This document shows positions 1-9,234 of a stretch of 64,000 nt of DNA, piece after piece. A program made the position numbers and the translations under genes. How positions within the stretch are numbered: position 1 is the first letter of the stretch; each line of letters opens with the position of its first letter. Where the stretch lies: positions 806,001-870,000 of the forward strand of contig NZ_AP019720.1 of the NCBI RefSeq assembly GCF_006739205.1, written 5' to 3'. This DNA is from Streptococcus mutans (GTDB lineage Bacteria > Bacillota > Bacilli > Lactobacillales > Streptococcaceae). The notes under the pieces were generated by a model. It did not search any database. It worked only from the letters and a program-made list of their open reading frames with translations, and was not told the origin of the DNA.

Positions 1-2636
1 TTTTAGTTATATTAGCGATATTAAAAATTGGTGCGTGTTATATACCTATAGATTCAAAATTCCCTGAGTCAAGGAAAAAATTTATACTGAAGGATGCTAA
101 CTGTAAATATATTGTTAACAATAAACAGGTGATTAAAAATGTTGAGTATGAAGCAAAAGAATTAGATAGTTCTGAGTTAAATTTAGCTTATATTATTTAT
201 ACTTCTGGTTCTACAGGACAACCTAAGGGAGTAAAGATAACGCAAAGTAATCTTTATAGCTTTTTAAAAGCTATTTCTAACAGATTCAGTCAGTATAATT
301 ATTCTTCTATTTTGTGTGTGACATCAATTTCCTTTGATATATTTATTCTTGAAACCCTTTTCCCAATATTTATGGGGAAAACATGTGTTTTTGCAAGCGA
401 TGAAGAAATTGAAGATATATCAAAGTTGACTCAGTTAATAAGAATATACCAAGTTGATACAATTCAAAGTACACCATCCAGATGGGGAATTTTTACAGAA
501 GATGAGCAGCTTATGACACTTTTGAAAGAGCGACTAAAACTTGTTTTAGTTGGGGGTGAAAAGCTGACAAAAAATATTGCTGAGAAATTACTTTCGATTG
601 GTGGAAAGCTTATTAATTTATATGGACCAACGGAAGCAACGGTTTGGGCCTTTGCTAGTGAGGTAACGGATCCTAATCAAATTTATCTAGGTGAGCCTTT
701 AAATAATACAACAGCTTATATTTTAGACGAGAATGGAAAAGAAAGTCCAAAAGGTGAGTTGTGTTTACAAGGTTCAGGAGTTTCACCTGGCTACCAAAAT
801 AGACCAGAACTGACAGAAAAAAGTTTTGTAAAATCTTTAAAACATGGCAACAATATCTTATATCATACGGGAGATATTGTAGAATATACTAATGATCAAG
901 ATTATCTGTTTATTGGAAGAAAAGATGATCAAGTTAAGGTAAATGGATATAGGGTTGAACTAGGGGAAATAGATTCAATAATATCAAAAATGTCAAAAAT
1001 AAAAAGAGCAAAAACTATTTATCAGGAAGAAACAGGGAATCTAATAGCTTTTTGTGAGTCAAAAGAGCATTGTAGTGATATTGAAACTAGAAAAGAATTA
1101 TCTAAAATTTTGCCCAAATATATGCTTCCTAATTCCATTATCTTTCTTTCTGAAATGCCGTTGATGATCAATGGAAAAATAGATACTTCCAAATTAAAAA
1201 ATAAATATCTTCAAATCGCTAAAAAATCACTTGTTCTGTCTGAAAATGTCGAAGAATTATCGGCGACACAACAGCACTTAATTAAAATATTTAAATCAGT
1301 TACTGGCTATGCTTTGGATCGTGACGAAAATTTTTTTGAAGTCGGAATATCTTCATTGAATATTTTAAGAGTGATTCAGCATTTGAAAAAGACTTATTCT
1401 GTTGATTATTCTAATCTTGTAGATTATCCTACTATCAGTAGCTTGTCTTCCTATTTAGATAATTTGAGTGAAAAAAAATTGGTTCGAAAAGTTAATTCGG
1501 ATAAAGATAGAACGCAAATTTCGAAAATAAATGAGCGAGAGGTATTAAATGTTGGAAGAAAAGGCATACTGCTAACAGGTTCGACAGGATTTTTAGGTTG
1601 TCATCTTTTGAAGGAACTTCTCAAACAGAAAAGACCGATTCATTTATTGATTAGAGGAAAAAATGTAGAAGATATTTATAAAAGATTAGCAGAGAAATTC
1701 TATTATTACTTCTCAGAGGATTTAGCAATTTATAGTTCTCAACTCCATTTTTACTGTGGGGATTTGGAAAAAGTTTACTGTGGACTTGAAGAATCTGAGT
1801 TTAAAAAGCTATGTACCCAAGTTAGTGATGTTATCAATAGTGCAGCAAGTGTTAAACACTTTGGGAAATATGAAGATTTTTATAAAAGTAATGTCATTTC
1901 TGTTAAAAATCTCATTACATTTTGTAAAGAATCACAATCAGCTCTATTTCATATATCAACTATATCTTTAGCAAATATCTGTGATTTAAAGGCAAATCAA
2001 AGTTTTTCTGAAGAAATTATTTTGACTAATGCTTCAACATCAAATGTTTATTTGCAAACAAAATATGAAGCAGAAAAAACCATTTTTGAAGCAATTTCAG
2101 AAGGGTTAAAAGCTAACATATTAAGAGTTGGTAATATTGTTGGAAGCAGTAAAACTGGAATTTTTCAAATGAATATAGAAGAGAATGCCTTTTATCAGAT
2201 TTTAAGATCATTTTTTAAATTAAAAATGATACCTGATAGTAATGAAAAATCACTTGAATTCACTTTCGTAGACGAATGTGCTTTAGCAATAAGTGAAATA
2301 ATTAATAATAAACATTTAACAGGTGTTTATCATATATTTAATCAGAATAAAATTTCATTTAATGAATTGTTTGATTTTATAAAAACTCAATATCCATATT
2401 TAAAAAAGATGACTTTTTCAAAAATTGAAGAGACACAAGGACTAAAGGGGACAGATGCTGAAGAGTATTTTGATATTATAAAAATTCATTCAAGTACTGC
2501 TAATAAAAATGTCGCAAAGATTGATAATATTTTTACAAATCAGTTGCTTGATAAATACAATTTTTGTTGGAGCTGTGTTGATAAAAAGACCATATTGCTA
2601 TTACTAGAATATTGTAAGGAAATTAATTTTATTTAA
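1..2636 (+). CDS. Non-ribosomal peptide synthetase, terminal module (A-PCP-reductase), 5' end outside window
   Basis: The frame is open from base 3, and the residues before the first start-like codon (129) already read as an adenylation domain (LAILKIGACYIPID), so the gene begins before the window. Adenylation motifs follow in order: YTSGSTGQPKGV, NLYGPTEATVWA, YHTGDI, GRKDDQVKVNGYRVELGEID and NGKID. The carrier domain follows, with the pantetheine serine in FFEVGISSL (codon at 1353). From about 1560 comes a thioester-reductase domain with a Rossmann motif (TGSTGFLG) and a YxxxK pair (YLQTK, about 2049). No thioesterase is present, so the peptide is probably released reductively as an aldehyde or alcohol. 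My reading of the ten pocket residues is D-I-L-Q-L-G-L-V-W-K, a glycine-type code. The context fits a mutanobactin-type pathway, but the upstream modules are not visible. Confidence 0.93.
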   Translation, partial: LVILAILKIGACYIPIDSKFPESRKKFILKDANCKYIVNNKQVIKNVEYEAKELDSSELNLAYIIYTSGSTGQPKGVKITQSNLYSFLKAISNRFSQYNYSSILCVTSISFDIFILETLFPIFMGKTCVFASDEEIEDISKLTQLIRIYQVDTIQSTPSRWGIFTEDEQLMTLLKERLKLVLVGGEKLTKNIAEKLLSIGGKLINLYGPTEATVWAFASEVTDPNQIYLGEPLNNTTAYILDENGKESPKGELCLQGSGVSPGYQNRPELTEKSFVKSLKHGNNILYHTGDIVEYTNDQDYLFIGRKDDQVKVNGYRVELGEIDSIISKMSKIKRAKTIYQEETGNLIAFCESKEHCSDIETRKELSKILPKYMLPNSIIFLSEMPLMINGKIDTSKLKNKYLQIAKKSLVLSENVEELSATQQHLIKIFKSVTGYALDRDENFFEVGISSLNILRVIQHLKKTYSVDYSNLVDYPTISSLSSYLDNLSEKKLVRKVNSDKDRTQISKINEREVLNVGRKGILLTGSTGFLGCHLLKELLKQKRPIHLLIRGKNVEDIYKRLAEKFYYYFSEDLAIYSSQLHFYCGDLEKVYCGLEESEFKKLCTQVSDVINSAASVKHFGKYEDFYKSNVISVKNLITFCKESQSALFHISTISLANICDLKANQSFSEEIILTNASTSNVYLQTKYEAEKTIFEAISEGLKANILRVGNIVGSSKTGIFQMNIEENAFYQILRSFFKLKMIPDSNEKSLEFTFVDECALAISEIINNKHLTGVYHIFNQNKISFNELFDFIKTQYPYLKKMTFSKIEETQGLKGTDAEEYFDIIKIHSSTANKNVAKIDNIFTNQLLDKYNFCWSCVDKKTILLLLEYCKEINFI

Positions 2637-2663
2637 ATGTTTTAAAAAAGAAAAGGTGATATC

Positions 2664-3881
2664 GTGAAAAAAAATAATTATTATAAACTAGTTTCAGCAA
2701 AATTTTTATCTATTATTGGAACCTATATGCAAAGCACAGCTTTTTCACTTTATATTATTGATACGCTCCATGATAGCCTCATTTTTGCTACTATATTAAT
2801 GAGTGCCTTACTTCCCAAAATAATTCTTGGTCCACTTGGTGGCGTTTTTGTTGATTGGTTTGATAGAAAAAAATTTCTAGTTGTCATTGATCTTATAAGT
2901 GGTGTTCTTCTACTTATATCAGCATTGGTATATGGAAATAATTTATCTTTACCAATAATTTATTTTATTTGTATTAGTTTGGGAATAATGAATTCCGTTG
3001 ATGAGCCTTTGGTAGTTGCTTTAATACCATCATTGGTAGAAAAGGAAAAACTTGTTACTGCTAATTCTATTAATATGTTTAGTACAGCGCTGGGTAACAT
3101 TATTGGTCCAATTTTAGGAGCAGTAGTGTACTCAAGTTTTGGAATTGATACAATTTTATATATTAATGCTTCTAGTTTTATTATTGGGGCTATCCTGGAA
3201 TTTATGATTAATATAGAAAATAAAAAGAAGATTAGTCAATCTAAAACCATCTTTAATTTTCTTGAAGACTTTAAAGCAGGATTGATATATATTGTACGGA
3301 ATAGAATTATTTTAGTCATTGTTGTATCTATATTTTTTCAAAATTTCTTTTTTAACGGTGCAACAACTGTAGGAGTCCCGTTTTTGGCAAAACAGATATT
3401 GAAAGTAAGTAATGCTGAGTTTGCTATTTTAGAAACTACATTGATTGTAGGTTCTATATTTGGTCTTCTGGTAGCATCAAATCTTATTAAAGATAAGCCT
3501 CTGGCTAGCCTCTTCCCCAAATTACTTTTTGTAATTTCAGTTTGCTTTTTGATGATAGGTTTAATTTGTATTTTCCTTTTAAAAAAGCAACTAATGGCTT
3601 ATGTGTTCATTGCTATTATTTATATTTGTTTAGGTATGTTGTCAATGAACGTTAATGTTTTGTTTCAAACAGAAATGCAAAAAATTGTTGATGAGTCAAT
3701 GTTTGGTCGAGTATCGTCATTAATATTATCTCTTATTATGTCTTCTATTCCTCTTGGACAACTGGTATATGGTTACTTATTTAAGGTTGTTAGTCCAAGT
3801 ATTCCATTTTTAGTAACATTTATAGCAATTTGTTGTGTTTCAACATTATTTAGTTTATCTTTAAGAAATTCAGAATTATAA
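2664..3881 (+). CDS. MFS transporter, macrolide-efflux-like, of the NRPS cluster
   Basis: A 405-residue very hydrophobic protein with about twelve membrane segments. It belongs to the MFS group that includes MefA-type macrolide exporters. The loop after the second segment carries a GVFVDWFDRKKFLV stretch, the usual MFS loop 2-3 signature (G-x-x-x-D-R-x-x). The start is GTG at 2664, behind an AAAAGGTGAT ribosome site. It lies 27 bases after the synthetase gene and is co-directional with five more cluster genes. The natural inference is export of the lipopeptide or self-protection. Substrate cannot be told from sequence. Confidence 0.85.
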   Translation: MKKNNYYKLVSAKFLSIIGTYMQSTAFSLYIIDTLHDSLIFATILMSALLPKIILGPLGGVFVDWFDRKKFLVVIDLISGVLLLISALVYGNNLSLPIIYFICISLGIMNSVDEPLVVALIPSLVEKEKLVTANSINMFSTALGNIIGPILGAVVYSSFGIDTILYINASSFIIGAILEFMINIENKKKISQSKTIFNFLEDFKAGLIYIVRNRIILVIVVSIFFQNFFFNGATTVGVPFLAKQILKVSNAEFAILETTLIVGSIFGLLVASNLIKDKPLASLFPKLLFVISVCFLMIGLICIFLLKKQLMAYVFIAIIYICLGMLSMNVNVLFQTEMQKIVDESMFGRVSSLILSLIMSSIPLGQLVYGYLFKVVSPSIPFLVTFIAICCVSTLFSLSLRNSEL

Positions 3882-3909
3882 TTATTAAAGAAAAAGAAAG
3901 AGGTATAAA

Positions 3910-4659
3910 ATGATTACTAGTAAAGATAACTTAACTTTAATTTTTGTGCATGCTTGTGGAGTTGGAAACTGGATGTGGTATAAACAAAAGGATTATTTTT
4001 CAAATTTTTCTTGTATGTTTATAGAACTTCCAGAACATGGAGATAATTATAATATTCAACCATTTAGTGTTAAAAGTGCTATTAAAATGATTGATAAAAC
4101 TGTCAGAAGTGCTTCTGGAGAAGTTGTTTTAATCGGTCATGAAATGGGAGCAAGACTTATTTTAAACTATTTAGCAGAATATACAAATGATAAAGTTAAA
4201 AAAATTGTTTTGTCTAGTACTATGATAAAAACTGTTAAAGAAGGCTTATTTCATAAAATTTTACCTGCTAAAATAATTGAAAAAGAATTCGAAAAAAAGA
4301 ATAAAAATTTGCAAAATATAGACTTTATAAAAAAAACTCTTGATTATTATGGAGTTGAAGAAGAATATAAAGATTATTATTTAAATGATATGAAAAGATA
4401 TAAACCTAGGCAACTGATAAAAATTATTCAAGAAGGCTTGCTAAAAAAACTTCCTTTAAATTTATTTATTGACAATGATATCCCAGCTTTAATTTTAGTT
4501 GGTGAGAAGGAGACAAATGCTAACAGATTGTCCGCAAAGTTATTAAGTGAGTATTTTTCAAATAGTGAGTTAATTATAGTTGATAATTCGACAGATAATC
4601 ATATTAGAACGAATTCTATGGTATTTAATGATAGAGTTAAAAATTTTATTTTAACCTGA
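3910..4659 (+). CDS. Alpha/beta-hydrolase-fold protein with Glu at the nucleophile position
   Basis: A 249-residue protein with the alpha/beta-hydrolase fold. It has an oxyanion-side strand LIFVHACGVGNWMW, the nucleophile elbow VVLIGHEMGARLIL, and a C-terminal histidine in TDNHIRTN where the catalytic His normally lies. The elbow reads G-H-E-M-G, so residue 78 is Glu (codon GAA at 4141) where Ser is usual. GAA is at least two changes from any Ser codon, so this is not a simple recent mutation. The protein may be a non-hydrolytic member that handles a peptide aldehyde or binds a cluster intermediate. Ordinary type II thioesterase proofreading would need the Ser. RBS AGAGGT precedes ATG 3910. 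Confidence 0.75.
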   Translation: MITSKDNLTLIFVHACGVGNWMWYKQKDYFSNFSCMFIELPEHGDNYNIQPFSVKSAIKMIDKTVRSASGEVVLIGHEMGARLILNYLAEYTNDKVKKIVLSSTMIKTVKEGLFHKILPAKIIEKEFEKKNKNLQNIDFIKKTLDYYGVEEEYKDYYLNDMKRYKPRQLIKIIQEGLLKKLPLNLFIDNDIPALILVGEKETNANRLSAKLLSEYFSNSELIIVDNSTDNHIRTNSMVFNDRVKNFILT

Positions 4660-4687
4660 AATATAAAATGTAAAATGAGGAGTTGAA

Positions 4688-5626
4688 ATGAAGACAGTTT
4701 ATTTGCTAAATGGACAAGGATCTCAATATTATCATATGGGACAATCTTTTTATAAAAAAAACCTTTTCTTTCGAAATACATTGAATAATTTAAATAACAA
4801 AGTCAAGAAATTGTTTAATATCTCTGTTTTAGAAAATATTATGGATGATTCAAAAAAAATAAATACTCCTTTTGAGGATTTAACTTTATCAAACTTAGGT
4901 ATCTTTTTTATTCAATATGGACTTTTTAAAGTTTTGGAAAAAGAAGACATTTTACCAGATATTTTAGTAGGAGTTAGCTTCGGAGAATGCTCTTGTGCAA
5001 TCATTTCTAAAAAAATTTCACTTGAAGATGGTTTAAAAACCATTGTGACTCAATCAGAATTTCTTAAAAATGCAACAAATAGTGGTTATTTAATAAATAT
5101 TAATAAGGATCCTAAACAAAGTATTTTGAAAATTAGTAATTCAGAATTTGCGGGAAAGTTTTCGCTAGGGAATTATCTAGTATCTATTGAGAAGTTTGAA
5201 AAAGCTCAAAAAATAGTGGATTATGCTTCGTTTGTGAATAAGACAGCGATAATTTTACCAGTCAAAATTCCATTTCATTCAAGGTTGATAGATGATCTAA
5301 ATGAGGAGTATCTAAAAATAGTTAAACAAAACTGTATTCAGTATTCAAGTTCTGAATATGAAATTTATTCGTCAGGGAGATTGAAAACTGATAGTAATTT
5401 TTCTGATCAATCGTTTTGGGATATGATTCGAGATCCAATAAATTTTGAAGAAGTTATTAGTATTTTAGAGAGAAACAGTTGTCGGTATATTGAGTTAGGT
5501 GCTACAAATACACTTGCAAATTCAGTTAGGAACATAATTTCAGATGTTTCGACTTCGGAAGTTTATGAACTGATGGGGGCATTTATTAATACTCAAAGAG
5601 TAATCAAAAATTTATCAAAAGAATAG
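4688..5626 (+). CDS. Stand-alone acyltransferase (malonyl-CoA:ACP type), trans-acting
   Basis: A 312-residue FabD-like acyltransferase. The N-terminal motif is LLNGQGSQ (residues 6-13). The active serine is Ser97 in G-V-S-F-G-E, where most family members have GHSxGE, so the usual His beside the Ser is Val. The second catalytic residue is the His of IPFHSRLID near residue 200. In hybrid NRPS/PKS systems such free enzymes load malonyl units onto PKS modules lacking their own acyltransferase. That role is inferred here, since the PKS part lies outside the window. RBS GAGGAG precedes ATG 4688. Only three bases separate its stop from the next gene, so the two are probably translated together. Confidence 0.87.
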   Translation: MKTVYLLNGQGSQYYHMGQSFYKKNLFFRNTLNNLNNKVKKLFNISVLENIMDDSKKINTPFEDLTLSNLGIFFIQYGLFKVLEKEDILPDILVGVSFGECSCAIISKKISLEDGLKTIVTQSEFLKNATNSGYLININKDPKQSILKISNSEFAGKFSLGNYLVSIEKFEKAQKIVDYASFVNKTAIILPVKIPFHSRLIDDLNEEYLKIVKQNCIQYSSSEYEIYSSGRLKTDSNFSDQSFWDMIRDPINFEEVISILERNSCRYIELGATNTLANSVRNIISDVSTSEVYELMGAFINTQRVIKNLSKE

Positions 5627-5629
5627 GAT

Positions 5630-6622
5630 ATGGAGACAATGAAAAATAAACAAACTTTGGAAAGTATTTTAAGGATAAATTATCCAATTTTACAAGGAGC
5701 AATGGCTAATATTTCAGATTCTTCATTAGTTTCAGCTGTTAGTGAAGCTGGAGGGTTGGGAATTCTTGCCTCCGGTAATATGGAACCTGAGGAAGTTAGA
5801 GAAGAAATTCGTAAAACAAAATCAAAGACTAGTTATCCATTTGGAGTTAACATTATTATTTCTAGTAAATTTTGTGATCAGATCATTGATGTTCTTCATG
5901 AAGAGAAGGTTGATATTGTTATTACAGGAAATGGGGATCCGGGTAAGTTTTTTCCAAAATTCAATGCATGGAATATGAAAGTTATTCCTGTAGTTTCTTC
6001 ATATATGATGGCAAAACGTATGGAAAAGTTAGGAGCAATAGCCGTTATTGCTGAGGGAATGGAAGCGGGTGGACATATTGGTTCTATCACAACAATGTGT
6101 TTATTACCTAACATCACTAAAGATATTTCTATACCTGTAATAGCAGCAGGTGGAATTGCTAGTGGATATAGTATGATGGCTGCTTTTAACCTAGGTGCAC
6201 AGGGAGTACAAATAGGAACACGTTTTTTATTAGCAAAAGAATGTAACATCCATACTAATTATAAAAAAAGAGTGATTGATTCTAATGACTTTGATTCTGT
6301 TGTTATAAAAAATATGATAAATAAACCTATTCGAAGTCTTCGAAACAAATTAACTAATTTAATTGGAAGGTTGGAATTAGAATATTTAAAAAATAGAAGT
6401 ACATCTATTGAAGACATTGATTTAAAAACTATAAATGCGCTTTCAAATGCCGTTAAAAATGGAGATGTTCAAAATGGTTTAGTTATGGCAGGTCAGATAT
6501 CAGCAGTGTTAACTAAAGAGGAGACTTGCAAAGAAATCATGTGCTCTATACTAAATGAATGGAATAGCTGTACAGAAAAGACCTACAGTAAATATGATTT
6601 ACCACAGGTTAGCAATACTTAA
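5630..6622 (+). CDS. FabK-like enoyl reductase / nitronate monooxygenase family flavoprotein
   Basis: A 330-residue TIM-barrel flavoprotein of the FabK/2-nitropropane dioxygenase family. It shows the N-terminal PILQGAMANISD strand, the EAGGHIG loop that binds FMN phosphate, and the IPVIAAGGIASG and GAQGVQIGTRFLLAKEC segments near residues 165-205. True FabK is normally found among fatty-acid genes. Here it sits between an acyltransferase and a phosphopantetheinyl transferase, so it probably serves as a trans-acting enoyl reductase for the polyketide or acyl part. Two ATGs occur (5630 and 5639). The GGAG at 5632-5635 lies inside the first and is very close to the second, so the start is uncertain by three residues. 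Confidence 0.85.
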   Translation: METMKNKQTLESILRINYPILQGAMANISDSSLVSAVSEAGGLGILASGNMEPEEVREEIRKTKSKTSYPFGVNIIISSKFCDQIIDVLHEEKVDIVITGNGDPGKFFPKFNAWNMKVIPVVSSYMMAKRMEKLGAIAVIAEGMEAGGHIGSITTMCLLPNITKDISIPVIAAGGIASGYSMMAAFNLGAQGVQIGTRFLLAKECNIHTNYKKRVIDSNDFDSVVIKNMINKPIRSLRNKLTNLIGRLELEYLKNRSTSIEDIDLKTINALSNAVKNGDVQNGLVMAGQISAVLTKEETCKEIMCSILNEWNSCTEKTYSKYDLPQVSNT

Positions 6623-6649
6623 AAATAAACTGGTAATAGGTAAAATAAA

Positions 6650-7342
6650 ATGAATATTTTAATGATTAATAGTAAAAGGTTGATGAAATATGATCTGTTT
6701 TCGAGATTATTAACTTTAATTGAGGAAAGATATCAAAAAAAAATTTTACGCTATCATTTTTGGGAAGATAGGCAACGTTCTCTTTTAGGGCACCTTTTAT
6801 CACGATATGCAATTATGCAACAATTTCATTTAAATAATGATAAGATTAAACTTGTCGAAAATCCTTATGGAAAACCTCATATAAAAGGATATAGGGCAAT
6901 TCATTATAATATTTCTCACTCAGGTGATTGGGTTGTATGTGCCATTAGCCAATCAGTTATTGGAATAGATATTCAAAAATTTGAAGGTATGAAATTTGGA
7001 ATTGTTGAACATTGTTTTTCAAAGGATGAGAGGAAGTATTTATTTTCTTTAGGAAAAGCACAACAATTAATATCTTTTTATGATATGTGGACTTTAAAAG
7101 AAGCTTATATCAAAGCTATAGGTAAGGGATTATTTCAGCAATTAAGTGAATTTTCTGTTCTTAAAGATGGAAAGGATTTTAGATTATTTACAAAAGAACC
7201 TTTGAATAAAAAATTCTTTTTCAAAAAGTATAGTATAGAGAAAGGATACAGCCTTTCTGTTTGTTCACAAGAAAATAATTTTTGTGCTAAATTAGAAGAA
7301 TTATTTATTGATGATTTAATAAAAAGATTCAATTTATACTGA
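6650..7342 (+). CDS. 4'-phosphopantetheinyl transferase, Sfp type
   Basis: A 230-residue Sfp-family enzyme that moves phosphopantetheine from CoA onto the serine of carrier domains. Visible motifs are NPYGKPHI, HYNISHSGDWVVCAI, the Mg-binding VIGIDIQK and WTLKEAYIKAIGKG (the W-x-x-K-E-A signature). The length is typical of Sfp (about 225-235). It is the last gene of the NRPS/PKS cluster and would activate the carrier domain of the synthetase upstream. ATG 6650 follows an AGGTAAAATAAA spacer. Beyond it the island ends in a mobile-element junction. Confidence 0.92.
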   Translation: MNILMINSKRLMKYDLFSRLLTLIEERYQKKILRYHFWEDRQRSLLGHLLSRYAIMQQFHLNNDKIKLVENPYGKPHIKGYRAIHYNISHSGDWVVCAISQSVIGIDIQKFEGMKFGIVEHCFSKDERKYLFSLGKAQQLISFYDMWTLKEAYIKAIGKGLFQQLSEFSVLKDGKDFRLFTKEPLNKKFFFKKYSIEKGYSLSVCSQENNFCAKLEELFIDDLIKRFNLY

Positions 7343-7482
7343 TAGATAATTTTCATAGTTATTTGTTAAAAGTGATATAATAAGAATTATCCGTATCAAA
7401 TATTTATGCAATACAGAACGCAATCATCCTCATAGAAATCTTGTCTAATTTTGGAGGTTAGTGCAATGCTGTTTCTTTTTTG

Positions 7483-7491
7483 TATATCTAA
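7483..7491. repeat. Target-site duplication, left copy, of the IS982-family element
   Basis: TATATCTAA here recurs at 9827-9835 on the far side of the element. Exact length is 8 or 9 because end bases are shared. Confidence 0.8.
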
Positions 7492-7867
7492 CCCGTGGTG
7501 CTAGTTAATATCAAAATACAATAAAAAGCCCAAATAGACTATACTGTAAGTGTCTGAACAGACAGGAGGTAGTCTAAATGAGCCACTTACAGTATACTGC
7601 TAAATCTCATCATTTACAATGGAATATGAAGCAATTATCAAAAATTTGTCATCAACTTTATCGTGATGACTGCCCTGACTCACTGACACATCGTCATCAT
7701 GTCAGCCTATCCAAAGTTTCGGACGAATTTCTGTTAGTTTTATTGTTATTGCAAGCTGAACTAGGAATCAAATCACAACGACACTTTTATAGAATCTGCC
7801 AACTGTTTCCTTGTGGCCGAATCCTTGAAAGAAGTCGCTTTAATCGTCGGTCAAGACAATTAATTTG

Positions 7868-9234
7868 GACTCTATAATATCTGTAGTGGGTAAATCCCTT
7901 TCGGATATTATAGGGCTTTTTTAGTGTATGAAAAAAGTCCCATATGATTTATAATGAAAAGCGACCAAACTTACATTAGAAAGACTCATGTGGAACATCT
8001 TAAGAATACCACAGATTTAATCGGATTGAAAGACAAAAATATCAAAATCCTGTTTGTCTGACAACTTCAAACCCACATCGAAATAAAAGCTAAGCTGGAC
8101 TATCAAGCTCCTGCCTGCCCACATTGTCAGGCAAATATGATTTTCAGAAAGCTTCATCCATTCCTATCCTTGACAGTCAAAGAATGCCTACTGTCCTTAA
8201 GCTCAAGAAACGACGTTTTCAGTGCAAGGCTTGTCGTAGAGTCTCTGTGTCCGAGACACCTCTCGTTCAGAAAAATTGTCAGATTTCCAAGGCTATCTGG
8301 GCTAAAATCACGCAATTACACACCGAAAAGTTGACCAACTCGGCTATCGCTAAAAGATTGCACATTTCTGTTTCTGTCGTTCAATGACAATTAGAACAAT
8401 TCACCTTTGATGAATTCTCACGAAATAAGGTCAAATTGGCCTTCATTGCACAAGATTTTGAGACGAGAAAGATTGTCACTGTCCTTGAGAACAACAAGCA
8501 ATCAACCATTAAAAACTACTTCTACAACTACCCTAGAATGGTTCGAGAACGGGTTAAAGTCGTGACTGTGGACATGTCTGCTAGCTACATTCCCATCATC
8601 AAACAATTGTTTCCAAATGCTCAGATTGTTTTGGACCGGTTTCACATTATCCAACATCTGAGTCGCGCTATGATGAGTACTCGGGTAGCCATCATGAAGA
8701 GTTTGTTTTGGCATCAAGTCTCTACCCTATCGAGCTATGAAAAATCATTGGCGTATTCTCCACAAGGATAGTCGGAAACTTTCTGATAAAGCCTTCTATT
8801 CACGAACTTTCAGGCAAACCTTAACACCCCGTGAGATTGTCGACAAGACGCTGGCTTTCTCTGATGAACTTCGCTATTATGACAATCTTTATCAGCTCCT
8901 GCTTTTCCATTTTCAAGAAAAGCGAGCAACTCAATTTTTTGAACTGATTGAAGACCATTTGAACCTAGTCAATCATCGCTTTTTAACAGTCTTCAAAACC
9001 TTTCTGAAATACAAAGCTTACATCATCAATGCCCTTGAATGTCCTTATTCCAATGCCAAGTTGGAAGCTACCAACAAGCTCATCAAAGATATCAAGCGCC
9101 AAGCTTTTGGCTTTCGAAACTTCAAAAACTTTAAAACTAAAATTCTCATCGCTTTGAACATCACAAAAGAGAGAACCAATCTGATTCTCTCTCGTGCTTA
9201 GTTATAAGTCACCCACTACAGTTGACAATGAGCC
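7868..9234 (+). mobile_element. ISL3-family insertion sequence (IS1167/IS1193-like), nested
   Basis: The element is about 1.37 kb and flanked by TTAATTTG at 7860-7867 and 9235-9242, an 8-base duplication as expected for ISL3. The right end in reverse complement reads GGCTCATTGTCAACTGTAGTGGGT, a recognisable ISL3 terminal repeat. The left end keeps CTGTAGTGGG (7881-7890) but has diverged in the outer 13 bases. It inserted inside the IS982-family transposase gene, so it arrived later than that element. Confidence 0.87.
7990..9201 (+). pseudogene. ISL3-family transposase, multiply disrupted
   Basis: Pieces in successive frames read as one ISL3 transposase. They begin at GTG 7990 (VEHLKNTTDLIGLKD), then the zinc-finger part (APACPHC and RRFQCKACRR), then AFIAQDFETRKIVTVLE, VLDRFHIIQHLSRAM and the C-terminus AFGFRNFKNFKTKILIALN. 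Lesions are a TGA in the N-terminal part (LFV-stop-QLQ, about 8060), a frameshift near 8130, a stop at 8385, and a frameshift with loss near 8720-8770. Between QLEQFTFDEFSRN and KLAFIAQDF the segment that normally holds the first catalytic Asp (SWDE) is missing, so it could not catalyse transposition even if read through. Confidence 0.82.

Noticed and set aside
5896-6249. Antisense ORF of 117 codons inside the FabK-like gene
   Set aside because: It mirrors a strong real gene, lacks a ribosome site and has no family features.
7465-7491. A nine-codon ORF (MLFLFCISN) that would result from restoring the IS target site
   Set aside because: It has a good GGAGG but is too short, and nothing supports translation; I would not call a peptide gene.
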